Below, one piece after another: positions 1-7,654 of a DNA stretch of 7,694 nt. Source of the DNA: SLFT01 sp964493075. GTDB lineage: Bacteria; Hydrogenedentota; Hydrogenedentia; Hydrogenedentales; CAITNO01. Numbering within the stretch: the first letter of the stretch is position 1; each line of letters begins with the position of its first letter. The translations under genes were made by a program, and so were the position numbers. Below the pieces are notes generated by a model. The model saw only the letters and a program-made list of their open reading frames with translations, searched no databases and was not told the DNA's origin. Location: assembly GCA_964493075.1 (NCBI GenBank), contig CAZBNU010000196.1, positions 1-7,694 of the forward strand. The letters run 5' to 3'.

Positions 1-14
1 ATAACCCAAATTTT

Positions 15-38
15 AATTATGGCGAATTCGCCATAATT
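15..38. promoter_or_regulatory. 24-bp perfect palindrome upstream of the propeller gene, probable operator
   Basis: Twelve bases, AATTATGGCGAA, are followed directly by their exact reverse complement, with the centre between positions 26 and 27 in a GAATTC core. Two more pairs form at 12-13 with 40-41 after one mismatch. The site ends 59 bases before the start codon at 98, where a repressor or activator would be expected to bind. A perfect two-fold site of this length in an otherwise AT-rich leader is typical of a dimeric transcription factor site. The half site differs from the palindrome in front of the LacI-type gene, so the same protein need not bind both. No convincing -35/-10 pair could be assigned beside it. 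It could also form an RNA hairpin if transcription starts upstream of the window. Confidence 0.6.
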
Positions 39-84
39 TAAGAATACTCTTGCGTAATCTGCGAACAAAAAAATGAACTACAAC

Positions 85-90
85 AAGGAG
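85..90 (+). promoter_or_regulatory. Ribosome binding site of the propeller gene
   Basis: AAGGAG lies seven bases before the ATG at 98. It fixes that ATG as the start, rather than the ATG at 73, which is in another frame and has no such site. Confidence 0.85.
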
Positions 91-97
91 ATCAGGC

Positions 98-2416
98 ATG
101 TTAACTCAGAAGACAACAACCCTCATTGGACTGTTGGTAGTCCTCGCGGCATTTTGTGCCACTGCGGAGGATCCTTTTATGCGCGGGCCGGGGGAACGGC
201 GGTGGGAACCGGTAGCGGATACGGTGTATCTGCAGGAGGTAGGCAGTCAGGTGAAGACGGAGGTGCCTGTGCTTTCTGTTGCCTGGTTTGAAGGTGAGTT
301 ATATGCGGCAACAGAAGCAGGTATTTTGAAATTATCGGGTGAGGAACTGGTTCCGGATGGGGATGCGCCGGATGGGATTGAGCGGTTGCGCGTGTTGGAT
401 GGCGCGTTGTGGGGCATGGGCAAGTCGGGACTATACCGTTTTGATGGGTATAGCCTGGAACAGGTTAGCGACGATGCCTTTGTGGATGTGTGTCTGTTGA
501 ACGGTGTGGTTCATGCCGCTACGCGCATGGATGTATATCGTTATGAAGATGGAAAACTGGTTTCGCTGGAACCGGAGGACGGGTTCAAGTCCACGAACAC
601 CACGTATATCATGGAAGACGGCACGCAGATTCTGCCGCGTCCGGAAAAACTTGGGCCCATCCTGCGCATTGCCGCCTATAGCGGTACGCTTTATTGTCTG
701 CGTCCGAACGGGCTGGTGCTGCTTGACGGCGACACGGTGGAACCCTGTGTTGCGGACTGGGGACTGCCGCCGGCCATGGAGATGCGGGACCTGCTGTCTC
801 TGGGCAGCCGCCTGTTCATCGGCACGCCAAAAGGTGCCGGAATACTGCGCGGCATGGCGCTAACCACCTTGGACGGTAAGGGCGGGCTTCCCTACGAAGA
901 CATAACCTGCATGGCGGAAGGTTTTGGTGGCGATGTGTGGTTTGGCACGACCTGGGGCGCTATCCGTTATACAAACGACGACTTCCACTACTTTGCTGGA
1001 GATCGTTGGCTGCCCAATGATACGGTGAACAACATTGCCGCCTCCAATGACACGGTGTATATTGCCACTGATAGCGGTGTCGGCATTATCCGGTACGAAC
1101 CCTACACACTGCATAAGAAAGCCACGTATTACGAACGGGCCATGGACGAATGGGGTTTCAAACGGCTTGGCTTTACCCAGAAGGTCTGGTGGGACAATGG
1201 CAAGAAAATCTGGGTGCGCGAGATCACCGATAACGACGGCGGCAACACGACCCATTACATGGCGGCCATGATGTATAAATATGCGGTTACGGGCGATCCG
1301 GACGCGCTGGCAGCGGGGATAGACGCCTTTAAGTCTCTGGTCTGGCTGGAAGACATCACGCCCATCGAAGGGTTCCCGGCGCGTTCGATATGGTGCAAGG
1401 GCGATGTGGGCGACAGGGCGGAACACGGTTCCGGCGGCCTGCCTGCACGGTGGTATCCGACGCCAGACGGCAACTTCTACTGGAAAGGCGACACGTCGAG
1501 CGATGAGGTCGGGTCGCACTACTATGCCATGGCCGTGTTCCATGCACTGGCTCCGGACGGTCCGGAAAAGGAACGGGCAAAATTACACGTGGAACGGATC
1601 ACCCGGCACATTATCGAAAACGGCTGGAAGATTGTAGACATGAACGGCGAACTGACCCGCTGGGGTCGGTGGGACCCGGAATACCTGTACCGGCCTTACG
1701 GGATGTATGCCCGCGGCCTGAACGGCATGGAGATACAGGCCTATGTAACCACCGCCATCGGTCTGCTGGACGACGATTATTTCCGCGACGCCCTGCAGCA
1801 ACTGGTGGATTTGCGCTATCCCGAGTATACGGTACGCCAGAAACTGACGTTCCCGCCGGACTACATCACTACCTGGGACGACCGGCTTTCCTTTCTGTCC
1901 TACTACCCGCTGAACAAATTCGTGGAGTCGGATCACCTGCGTTCCATTTATCTGCGCAGTCTGGAACGCAGTTGGGAAGTGAAACGCATGGAAAAACATC
2001 CCTGGTTCAATTTGATGTACGGCATGATGACCGGCAACGACTGCGAACTTCCAGAAAGTGTGGGTTCGCTGCGTGAATGGCCGCTGGATTTAATCAACTA
2101 CGGGTATCACAACTCCCACCGCGCGGATTTGTATCCGGAACCGAATTATGTGCCCTATTCCATTGGTCTCGACACGCCTGCGCCAAAATCCATGTCGCCC
2201 CGCGAAGGAAGCCCCAACAGACGGCTGCAACTTGATAGCGGCGGCGGACGACAGGCTGATCCCCCGAACATCTGGCTGGAGACCTACTGGATGGGCCGGT
2301 ACTTCGGGTTTATCGAAGCGCCTGAAACAGATGATCCCCATCTTATTGCCATCGAGGATACGCCTGTGCAGCAACGCGGTGCAGCGCCGTATGTTGGTCC
2401 AGCACGACCCTTCTGA
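98..2416 (+). CDS. Exported seven-repeat propeller protein with C-terminal helical (six-hairpin-like) domain, function unknown
   Basis: This 772-residue protein starts with a Sec signal peptide: Lys at 5, a hydrophobic core around 9-20, and an ATA cleavage site after residue 23. Cys20 lacks a lipobox (Phe precedes it), so a lipoprotein is unlikely. Residues 58-338 hold seven recurring units of the pattern 'hydrophobic strand, xDGxLW/Y, A/G-T-xx-G-hydrophobic-xR-F/Y-xG'. They fall near 58-87, 93-123, 128-157, 188-217, 228-258, 268-299 and 309-338. These resemble two-component-regulator-propeller (Reg_prop) repeats and fit a seven-bladed beta-propeller, with an insertion between repeats 3 and 4. 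Residues about 345-740 are mainly helical and rich in Trp, Tyr and Asp, with motifs such as DNDGGN (378-383), WKGDTSSDEVGSH (462-474) and RWGRWD (521-526). This looks like an (alpha/alpha) barrel as found in glycosidases and lyases. Catalysis on a glycan is inference from fold style and neighbours; I recognise no defined family. There is no kinase or other signalling domain and no C-terminal anchor. Confidence 0.85.
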   Translation: MLTQKTTTLIGLLVVLAAFCATAEDPFMRGPGERRWEPVADTVYLQEVGSQVKTEVPVLSVAWFEGELYAATEAGILKLSGEELVPDGDAPDGIERLRVLDGALWGMGKSGLYRFDGYSLEQVSDDAFVDVCLLNGVVHAATRMDVYRYEDGKLVSLEPEDGFKSTNTTYIMEDGTQILPRPEKLGPILRIAAYSGTLYCLRPNGLVLLDGDTVEPCVADWGLPPAMEMRDLLSLGSRLFIGTPKGAGILRGMALTTLDGKGGLPYEDITCMAEGFGGDVWFGTTWGAIRYTNDDFHYFAGDRWLPNDTVNNIAASNDTVYIATDSGVGIIRYEPYTLHKKATYYERAMDEWGFKRLGFTQKVWWDNGKKIWVREITDNDGGNTTHYMAAMMYKYAVTGDPDALAAGIDAFKSLVWLEDITPIEGFPARSIWCKGDVGDRAEHGSGGLPARWYPTPDGNFYWKGDTSSDEVGSHYYAMAVFHALAPDGPEKERAKLHVERITRHIIENGWKIVDMNGELTRWGRWDPEYLYRPYGMYARGLNGMEIQAYVTTAIGLLDDDYFRDALQQLVDLRYPEYTVRQKLTFPPDYITTWDDRLSFLSYYPLNKFVESDHLRSIYLRSLERSWEVKRMEKHPWFNLMYGMMTGNDCELPESVGSLREWPLDLINYGYHNSHRADLYPEPNYVPYSIGLDTPAPKSMSPREGSPNRRLQLDSGGGRQADPPNIWLETYWMGRYFGFIEAPETDDPHLIAIEDTPVQQRGAAPYVGPARPF

Positions 2417-2441
2417 TCTTTAAGACGGTTGCGATATTCTT

Positions 2442-2471
2442 TTGTGAATGCCCCGTAGGGTGAAGTATACT
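2442..2471 (+). promoter_or_regulatory. Probable sigma70-type promoter of the LacI-family gene
   Basis: TTGTGA at 2442-2447 and TATACT at 2466-2471 are separated by 18 bases, and each is close to consensus (TTGACA and TATAAT). The predicted transcription start near 2478 leaves a leader of about 58 bases before the start codon at 2536. The -10 box is partly inside the 16-bp palindrome at 2467-2482, so a bound repressor would block RNA polymerase. The assignment rests on reading the sequence only. Confidence 0.5.
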
Positions 2472-2504
2472 ACGCGTAGTATTTCTTCCGTTTACACTAC
2501 GGGG
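2451..2504. promoter_or_regulatory. Nested operator region: 16-bp palindrome inside an 8-bp inverted repeat
   Basis: The core at 2467-2482 is the perfect palindrome ATACTACGCGTAGTAT. It is flanked by CCCCGTAG (2451-2458) and its exact reverse complement CTACGGGG (2497-2504). The pentamer CTACG/CGTAG therefore occurs four times in alternating orientation: twice in the core and once in each flank. LacI-family dimers bind 16-20 bp palindromes, so autoregulation of the adjacent regulator gene is the simplest reading. One caution is that the centre step is GC, with CG on each side, whereas many LacI-family sites have a central CG. The outer pair could be weaker auxiliary half sites or could serve another factor. 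No T-run follows, so this is not a typical intrinsic terminator. Confidence 0.6.
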
Positions 2505-2519
2505 TGTCACAGTGTTGTA

Positions 2520-2527
2520 GAGAAGGG
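2520..2527 (+). promoter_or_regulatory. Ribosome binding site that decides the LacI-type gene start
   Basis: GAGAAGGG ends eight bases before the GTG at 2536. The in-frame GTG at 2527 starts on the last base of this site and has no room for its own. The GTG at 2536 is therefore preferred. Confidence 0.65.
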
Positions 2528-2535
2528 TGTTTTTT

Positions 2536-3597
2536 GTGAAACAGCGCAATACCATATATGACATAGCCCAACAGGCGGGGGTTTCCGCAAAAACCGTCAG
2601 TAAGGTAATCAATAACAAGCCCGGTGTCGGACAGGCTACACGCGATCGCATCCAACAGATCATTCAGGATGTTGGCTACCACCCCCACTATGGGGCGCGA
2701 ACGCTGCGCAGCCAAAGCAGCAATTGCGTGGGTGTCACCGTGGCGCCGCCACTGGGAATGGTGCCGCTGAGCGGCGACTTCCTGCTTTGGCTTTTTGCAA
2801 AACTGTCCGAGGTATTCTCCGCACAAGGCGCGTATCTTGCTTTCGATATGGCGCCAAGGCAGGGGCCTGCGCTGGCTGGCGACTATGGACGCGGTGTATG
2901 GGAACGCCTGTACGATGTATGCCTTGTTGTAGGGCCATTACGCCTTGACGACGTCGTACTGCCTCGCATCCATGCTGCGGGCATCCCGTATCTTTCTCTG
3001 GGCAGGCTGGATACACTTCCCAACGGCAGCACTGCCTCTGTGGACTTTTTTGACGGTGCTTACAAAAGCACCCACTTCCTGCTGGAACGGGGTCACCGCC
3101 GCATTGCCTTTCTTTCGGCATTCGAGGGATACCAGGCAGGATTTGACCGTATCCGCGGGTATGAACAGGCGCTGCTTGATTATAATGTACCTGTGGATGA
3201 AAGCCTGATCGGCCATTTTAATCCCGAACAACACCGGCTGGCAGGCATTATGGGATCACTGATGGCGCAACCCGGCGTGACGGGGTTTGTGGATTCCAGC
3301 GTGAGCGAAGATTGCCGTGCCCTACGCACTGGCGCATCTATTGCCGGACGCAGTTTCGGGCCGGAACTGGAAACGGTGGTCTGGACGTATATGAAGGATG
3401 CCGCCGTGCTTCCTGAAGCCGCCGCACATCTCTGGGCGCCCGTGCGGGAATCCGCAATTGAGGGTGTTGAACGACTGGCACGCTGGGCGGCAGGAAACGG
3501 AGAAGGCCCCATCCAGGTACTCTACAAGACCACCCTCACCGACGCCAATCATCGGCTTGCTGTGCGCAAACCCAAACGGCTTTTTGATTTGCTGTGA
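2536..3597 (+). CDS. LacI/GalR-family transcriptional regulator
   Basis: This DNA-binding regulator has 353 residues from the GTG at 2536, the usual length for the family. Residues 6-27 form the LacI helix-turn-helix (TIYDIAQQAGVSAKTVSKVIN). They are followed by the third helix and the hinge with the family pattern 'VGYxPHYGARTLRS' (46-59), in which the ARxL leucine normally inserts into the minor groove of the operator. From about residue 64 to the C-terminus the protein fits the periplasmic-binding-protein-like sensor fold. Landmarks are SVDFFDGAYKSTHFLLERGHRRIAF (about 168-192) and the RIRGYEQALLDY segment (205-216). The effector is probably a sugar or sugar derivative, but no residue pattern tells which. 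The gene follows the propeller gene on the same strand after 119 bases with its own promoter-like sequence. The palindrome over that promoter suggests autorepression. Transporter control is possible, but no matching operator is visible upstream of the transporter because its promoter is outside the window. Confidence 0.93.
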   Translation: MKQRNTIYDIAQQAGVSAKTVSKVINNKPGVGQATRDRIQQIIQDVGYHPHYGARTLRSQSSNCVGVTVAPPLGMVPLSGDFLLWLFAKLSEVFSAQGAYLAFDMAPRQGPALAGDYGRGVWERLYDVCLVVGPLRLDDVVLPRIHAAGIPYLSLGRLDTLPNGSTASVDFFDGAYKSTHFLLERGHRRIAFLSAFEGYQAGFDRIRGYEQALLDYNVPVDESLIGHFNPEQHRLAGIMGSLMAQPGVTGFVDSSVSEDCRALRTGASIAGRSFGPELETVVWTYMKDAAVLPEAAAHLWAPVRESAIEGVERLARWAAGNGEGPIQVLYKTTLTDANHRLAVRKPKRLFDLL

Positions 3598-3619
3598 GAT
3601 ATTTATCGGGACATTGCCC

Positions 3620-3703
3620 GGAGGAGGGACATTCCTGTCCCCAGGAATGTCGCATACTGGGGACAATCCCTTGCGATTCGGGGGACAGGAATGTCCCCCC
3701 TCC
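3620..3703. repeat. REPIN-like inverted pair of REP hairpins in the convergent intergenic gap
   Basis: The left arm (3620-3642) and right arm (3681-3703) are reverse complements at 22 of 23 positions, separated by 38 bases. Each arm is itself a small hairpin: the left contains GGGACATTCCTGTCCC (stem GGGACA/TGTCCC, loop TTCC), and the right has the same stem one base pair longer with loop GGAA. Both outer ends carry GGAGG/CCTCC. Related fragments lie around and between them: GGGACATT at 3608-3615, AGGAATGTC at 3643-3651 and GGGGACAATCCC at 3659-3670. Two REP hairpins in opposite orientation in a short intergenic gap is the layout of REPINs, which are moved by RAYT (Y1-type) transposases. No such transposase lies in the window. 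The structure could also help end transcription of both flanking convergent genes. Confidence 0.72.
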
Positions 3704-3729
3704 GTCGGCATGACGTCGAAACGGGAAAT

Positions 3730-4725
3730 TCATTGCATAAAGAGGTGGCAGGCGATCCCATGGTCGCTGCTGTCGCGGGAAACACGGGTGGGCAGTGTAT
3801 TCAGGCAGCAATCCATCCGTTGAGAACAGCGCGGATAGAAGGGGCATCCGTCCACGCTGCTGCTGTTTTCCCCTTCCTCAACCGCCTGTATCTTGTCGCC
3901 CCAGCCACGCGAGGGATCGGGTTCGGGAATGGAATTGATAAGCAGTTGCGTGTAAGGGTGTTGCGGATTACCGAGCACCACATCCACCGGGCCGCTCTCC
4001 ACCTGCGCTCCCTGGTAGAAGATGTGGATGTCGTCGCAAATCTGATAGGCCGTGCTGAGGTCGTGGGTGATGTAAAGGAAGGAGATTCCCTGTTCATCGC
4101 GCATGCGTAGCATGATGTCGAGTATGGTCGAACGCAACGAGGCATCCACCATGGACACCGGCTCGTCGGCAACAATCAATTTCGGTTCCATTAGACAGGC
4201 ACGGGCAATCATGATCCGCTGGCGTTGACCGCCGCTAAGTTGGTGCGGATGCTTCCCCAGCACATCATCGCTGCGCAACCCCACCGTTTCCAGAGCAGCC
4301 TCCATGCGATCCCGCGCTTCCCTGCGGTTTGCGGCCAAGCCGAAGCGTCTCATCACCAGATGAAAAATATGGTCCACATGATAGAAGGGATTGAATATGG
4401 CATAGGGGTCCTGAAAAATCGCCTGCACATTCCTGCGGTATTCGAAGCGTTCCTGCCGCGGCATGGCAGCAACATCGCGTCCCTGAAACAGCACCTGTCC
4501 CGAGTCCAGCCGCACAAACCCCAGCACTGCGCCCGCGAGCGTGGATTTGCCGCTGCCGCTCTCGCCCGCCACCGCCGTAATACGCGCCGGTTTCTCAACA
4601 AGGGAAAGCGACACGTCACGAAGCGCAGTAACCCGCCGTCCCCCGCTGAGAAAGCCGCCGCCGTAGACTTTGACGGCGTTGCGTACTTCGAGGAGAGGTA
4701 TGGACTGGATGGACGGTGTGGACAT
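3730..4725 (-). CDS. ABC transporter ATPase, OppF/DppF type (second ATPase of an oligosaccharide/peptide importer)
   Basis: This cytoplasmic ATP-binding subunit is 331 residues long from the ATG at 4725, numbered from that Met. It has Walker A GESGSGKST (54-62), Q-loop Gln105 in AIFQDPYAIFNP, signature LSGGQRQR (163-170), Walker B LIVADE (183-188) and H-loop His221. The C-terminal extension is the oligopeptide-transporter type (NPQHPYTQLLINSIP). It ends in a cysteine cluster, Cys294, Cys300, Cys307 and Cys326 in CPFYPRC-type spacing, plus an extra Cys306. The upstream in-frame GTG at 4740 directly abuts the purine-rich AGGA and was rejected as start. The ATG follows the stop codon of the preceding gene by one base, and AGGAG at 4740-4744 lies 14 bases upstream, so translation is probably coupled. 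The DEPVSMVDASLR segment (187-198) is, as I recall, frequent in sugar-importing members of this family. The substrate is therefore plausibly an oligosaccharide, but this is not proven. Confidence 0.93.
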   Translation of the reverse strand: MSTPSIQSIPLLEVRNAVKVYGGGFLSGGRRVTALRDVSLSLVEKPARITAVAGESGSGKSTLAGAVLGFVRLDSGQVLFQGRDVAAMPRQERFEYRRNVQAIFQDPYAIFNPFYHVDHIFHLVMRRFGLAANRREARDRMEAALETVGLRSDDVLGKHPHQLSGGQRQRIMIARACLMEPKLIVADEPVSMVDASLRSTILDIMLRMRDEQGISFLYITHDLSTAYQICDDIHIFYQGAQVESGPVDVVLGNPQHPYTQLLINSIPEPDPSRGWGDKIQAVEEGENSSSVDGCPFYPRCSQRMDCCLNTLPTRVSRDSSDHGIACHLFMQ

Positions 4726-4726
4726 T

Positions 4727-5712
4727 TTACGGTGTGGCACTCCTCTCTTCGGTTATGGCGTAACAGGCGGCCTGATGCCGTTCGCCGTAGTGCTGGAGTG
4801 GGGGCATTTCTTTGGTGCATAGGGGCATAGCCTTGGGACAGCGGGGTGCGAAGGGACAACCAGGCGGCAAGTGCCGCAAGTCCGGCGGGCCGCCGGGGAA
4901 TACGCGCAATGCTTTTTTCACTTTGATGGACGGCACTGATTCTATGAGTTGTTGCGTATACGGGTGCAGCGGCGTTTTGAACAATACCGGCGTGGACGCA
5001 ATTTCCATCATGTGCCCGGCGTACATGACGGCGACACGATCAGTCAGCTGCGCCATGAGTCCCATGTCGTGGCCAATAAGAATCATGGAATTGCCCAGGG
5101 TCTGCTTGATGTGAATGAGGCTTTCGGCCACCAGCCGCTGCACCACCACGTCGAGGGCGCTGGTGGGTTCGTCGGCGATGACAAGCGGCGGATTGAGCGC
5201 TACCGCCATGGCGATGCACACGCGCTGCTTCATGCCGCCACTGAGTTCGTGGGGATAGAGTTTACGCACATTCTCAGGCAAGCCTACCATCACCAGCAGT
5301 TCTGAAATACGCGCACGCAATGCCTTGCGGCCTCCGGCATTTATGTGCGCCGTAATGGCGTCGGCCATCTGTTTTTCCACGGTCATGATGGGGTTCATGG
5401 CGTTCATGGCGCCCTGGGGGATGAGGGCGATCCCGCGCCACCGGAACGCACGCAATGCCGATGCGCCCAGTTCCATGACATCCGTTCCGTCCACCACCAC
5501 ACTGCCGCCCACCACACGCCCGGGCGTCTGCAGCAGGCGCAGCATGGCCATAGCGGTCGTGGTTTTGCCGCACCCCGATTCGCCCACCAACCCGAGGGTT
5601 TCGCCGGTGTGAACCTCGAAGTTCACCTTGTTCACGGCAACAATGGGCGCAGGATACACGTCATAATGAACGGTCAGGTCCTTTACGCTGCACACGATGT
5701 TGTTGTCAGGAG

Positions 5713-5716
<4 letters not shown>
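4727..5716 (-). CDS. ABC transporter ATPase, OppD/DppD type (first ATPase of the importer)
   Basis: This is a 329-residue cytoplasmic ATPase that would pair with the OppF-type subunit to drive import. Motifs are Walker A GESGCGKT (45-52), Q-loop Gln101 in ALIPQGAMNAMNP, signature LSGGMKQR (158-165), Walker B PLVIADE (177-183), D-loop SALD (186-189) and H-loop His216. The C-terminal oligo-HPY extension contains HPYTQQLIESVPSI (251-264). It also has four cysteines in the family pattern: Cys287, Cys293, Cys300 and Cys318. In related DppD proteins these bind an iron-sulfur cluster. The start is the ATG at 5716, which overlaps the TGA of the upstream permease in an ATGA and has GGGAGG six bases ahead (5723-5728). 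The reading frame stays open 40 codons further upstream, but that stretch is the shadow of the permease C-terminus. Confidence 0.94.
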
Positions 5717-6628
<912 letters not shown>

Positions 6629-6642
<14 letters not shown>

Positions 6643-7639
6643 AGGAAATTCTCGGATCGATGAACGGATACAACAGGTCAATAATGAATACGGCAATGGC
6701 CACGCCGCAGATCAATACAAATACAACGCCCTGAATGAGGGGATAGTCGTTGTTGACAATGCCCTGGTAGAGTAGATAGCCCATGCCGGGGTAGGTGAAG
6801 ATATATTCCACAATGATGGATCCTCCGGCAATAGCGCCGACAGACAAGGCCAGCGCGGTCACCTGCGGCAGGATGGCGTTGCGCACACCGTACATCCAGA
6901 AGATGCGGCTTGGACGCAATCCTTTTGCCTGGGCCAGCACCATGTAATCCTCGCCGGCGTTGGTGATCATCATGGCGCGCATACCCAGCGCCCAGTAGCC
7001 CATGCTGGTGACCACCACGGCGGCAGCCGGTAAAATTCCATGCTCAATAACACTGGAGATAAAGGCCCAGGAAAATTCGGGGGAAAGACCGCGTCCGTAG
7101 GCCCCGGCGAATGGAAGCCAACGCAGCCCGAAGGCAAAAATGTAGATCAGCAAAATGCCCAGCATGAACGCCGGAATGGAGGTAAAACACAGGGTCATGG
7201 GCAGGAAAATGCGTATAAGTTTTGGCGTGGGCCGCCACCCGATCAACGCGCCGATGGCGATACCGATGACAAACGAAATACAGGTGGCAATGCTGAGCAG
7301 GCCCAGCGTCCAGGGCATGGAACGCAGAATCATATCTTCAACCTCTGTTGGAAAATAGGCCATGGAATAGCCGAGCCGGAATCGGAAGGAATTGCCCATG
7401 TAGCGCAGGTATTGGATATGCAGCGGCGCGTCCAGTCCGAACCGCTCGCGCCACACCTCTATTATCTGCTCGCTGTTTTCCACGCGCCCCGCCTGCATGG
7501 TCAGCCGCGACACCATCGCCGAAACCGGGTCACCGGGCGCAAGACGGGGTATGATGAACATGAGGGTCAACCCCAGCCATACGGTAACCACCAGCATGGC
7601 AAAGCGCCGTATCAGATATCCTTTGGTGATGCCGCGCAC
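6629..7639 (-). CDS. ABC transporter permease, DppB/OppB type
   Basis: This 336-residue inner-membrane permease is the first fully visible gene of the four-gene operon. The N-terminus GYLIRRFAMLVVTVWLGLTL (7-26) followed by PRLAPGDPV (31-39) is the standard DppB opening. The extracytoplasmic segment includes ERFGLDAPLHIQYLRYMGN (65-83). Membrane segments lie at about 12-30, 112-134, 143-170, 198-219, 260-282 and 302-322. The EAA loop is about 230-258, with AKGLRPSRIFWMYGVRNAIL and Gly240. VEYIFTYPGMGYLLYQGI (277-294) and DLLYPFIDPRI (321-331) are hallmarks of the family. The start is a GTG at 7639; the next in-frame Met lies inside the first membrane helix, and no ATG is available upstream. 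AAGGA at 7650-7654 lies ten bases before the GTG. The gene overlaps the next permease by 14 bases. Confidence 0.93.
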
Positions 7640-7649
7640 AGGATTGTAT

Positions 7650-7654
7650 TCCTT
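7650..7654 (-). promoter_or_regulatory. Ribosome binding site of the DppB-type gene
   Basis: AAGGA on the minus strand lies ten bases before the GTG at 7639. It overlaps the tandem stop codons of the short frame upstream, a common arrangement inside operons. It supports the GTG start. Confidence 0.55.

Noticed and set aside
50..80. TTGCGT (50-55) as a -35 box for the propeller gene
   Set aside because: No acceptable -10 hexamer lies 16-18 bases downstream, and a start there would fall at or past the ribosome binding site.
73..291. Short frame starting at the ATG at 73
   Set aside because: It has no ribosome binding site, overlaps the true gene in another frame and gives a low-complexity Gly-rich product. 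A leader peptide role is not supported.
860..1543. Long antisense open frame (227 codons) within the propeller gene
   Set aside because: It lies wholly opposite a gene with a strong start, a signal peptide and repeat structure. Its product shows no recognisable motif, and it has the look of a codon-bias shadow.
2417..2450. Search for an intrinsic terminator after the propeller gene
   Set aside because: No GC-rich stem followed by a T-run is present. Read-through into the regulator gene is possible.
2494..2520. Additional short inverted words (ACACT/AGTGT) in the leader of the LacI-type gene
   Set aside because: Five-base arms with a 12-base loop are expected by chance. No T-run or conserved riboswitch feature accompanies them.
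3398..3823. Plus-strand frame spanning the end of the LacI-type gene, the repeat element and the OppF-type gene end
   Set aside because: It runs through the REPIN-like hairpins and the antisense of a real gene, with no start signal.
4225..4830. Plus-strand open frame of 201 codons across the two ATPase genes
   Set aside because: It is antisense to the Walker and signature motifs of the OppF-type gene and runs across the junction with the OppD-type gene. Its product has no family features.
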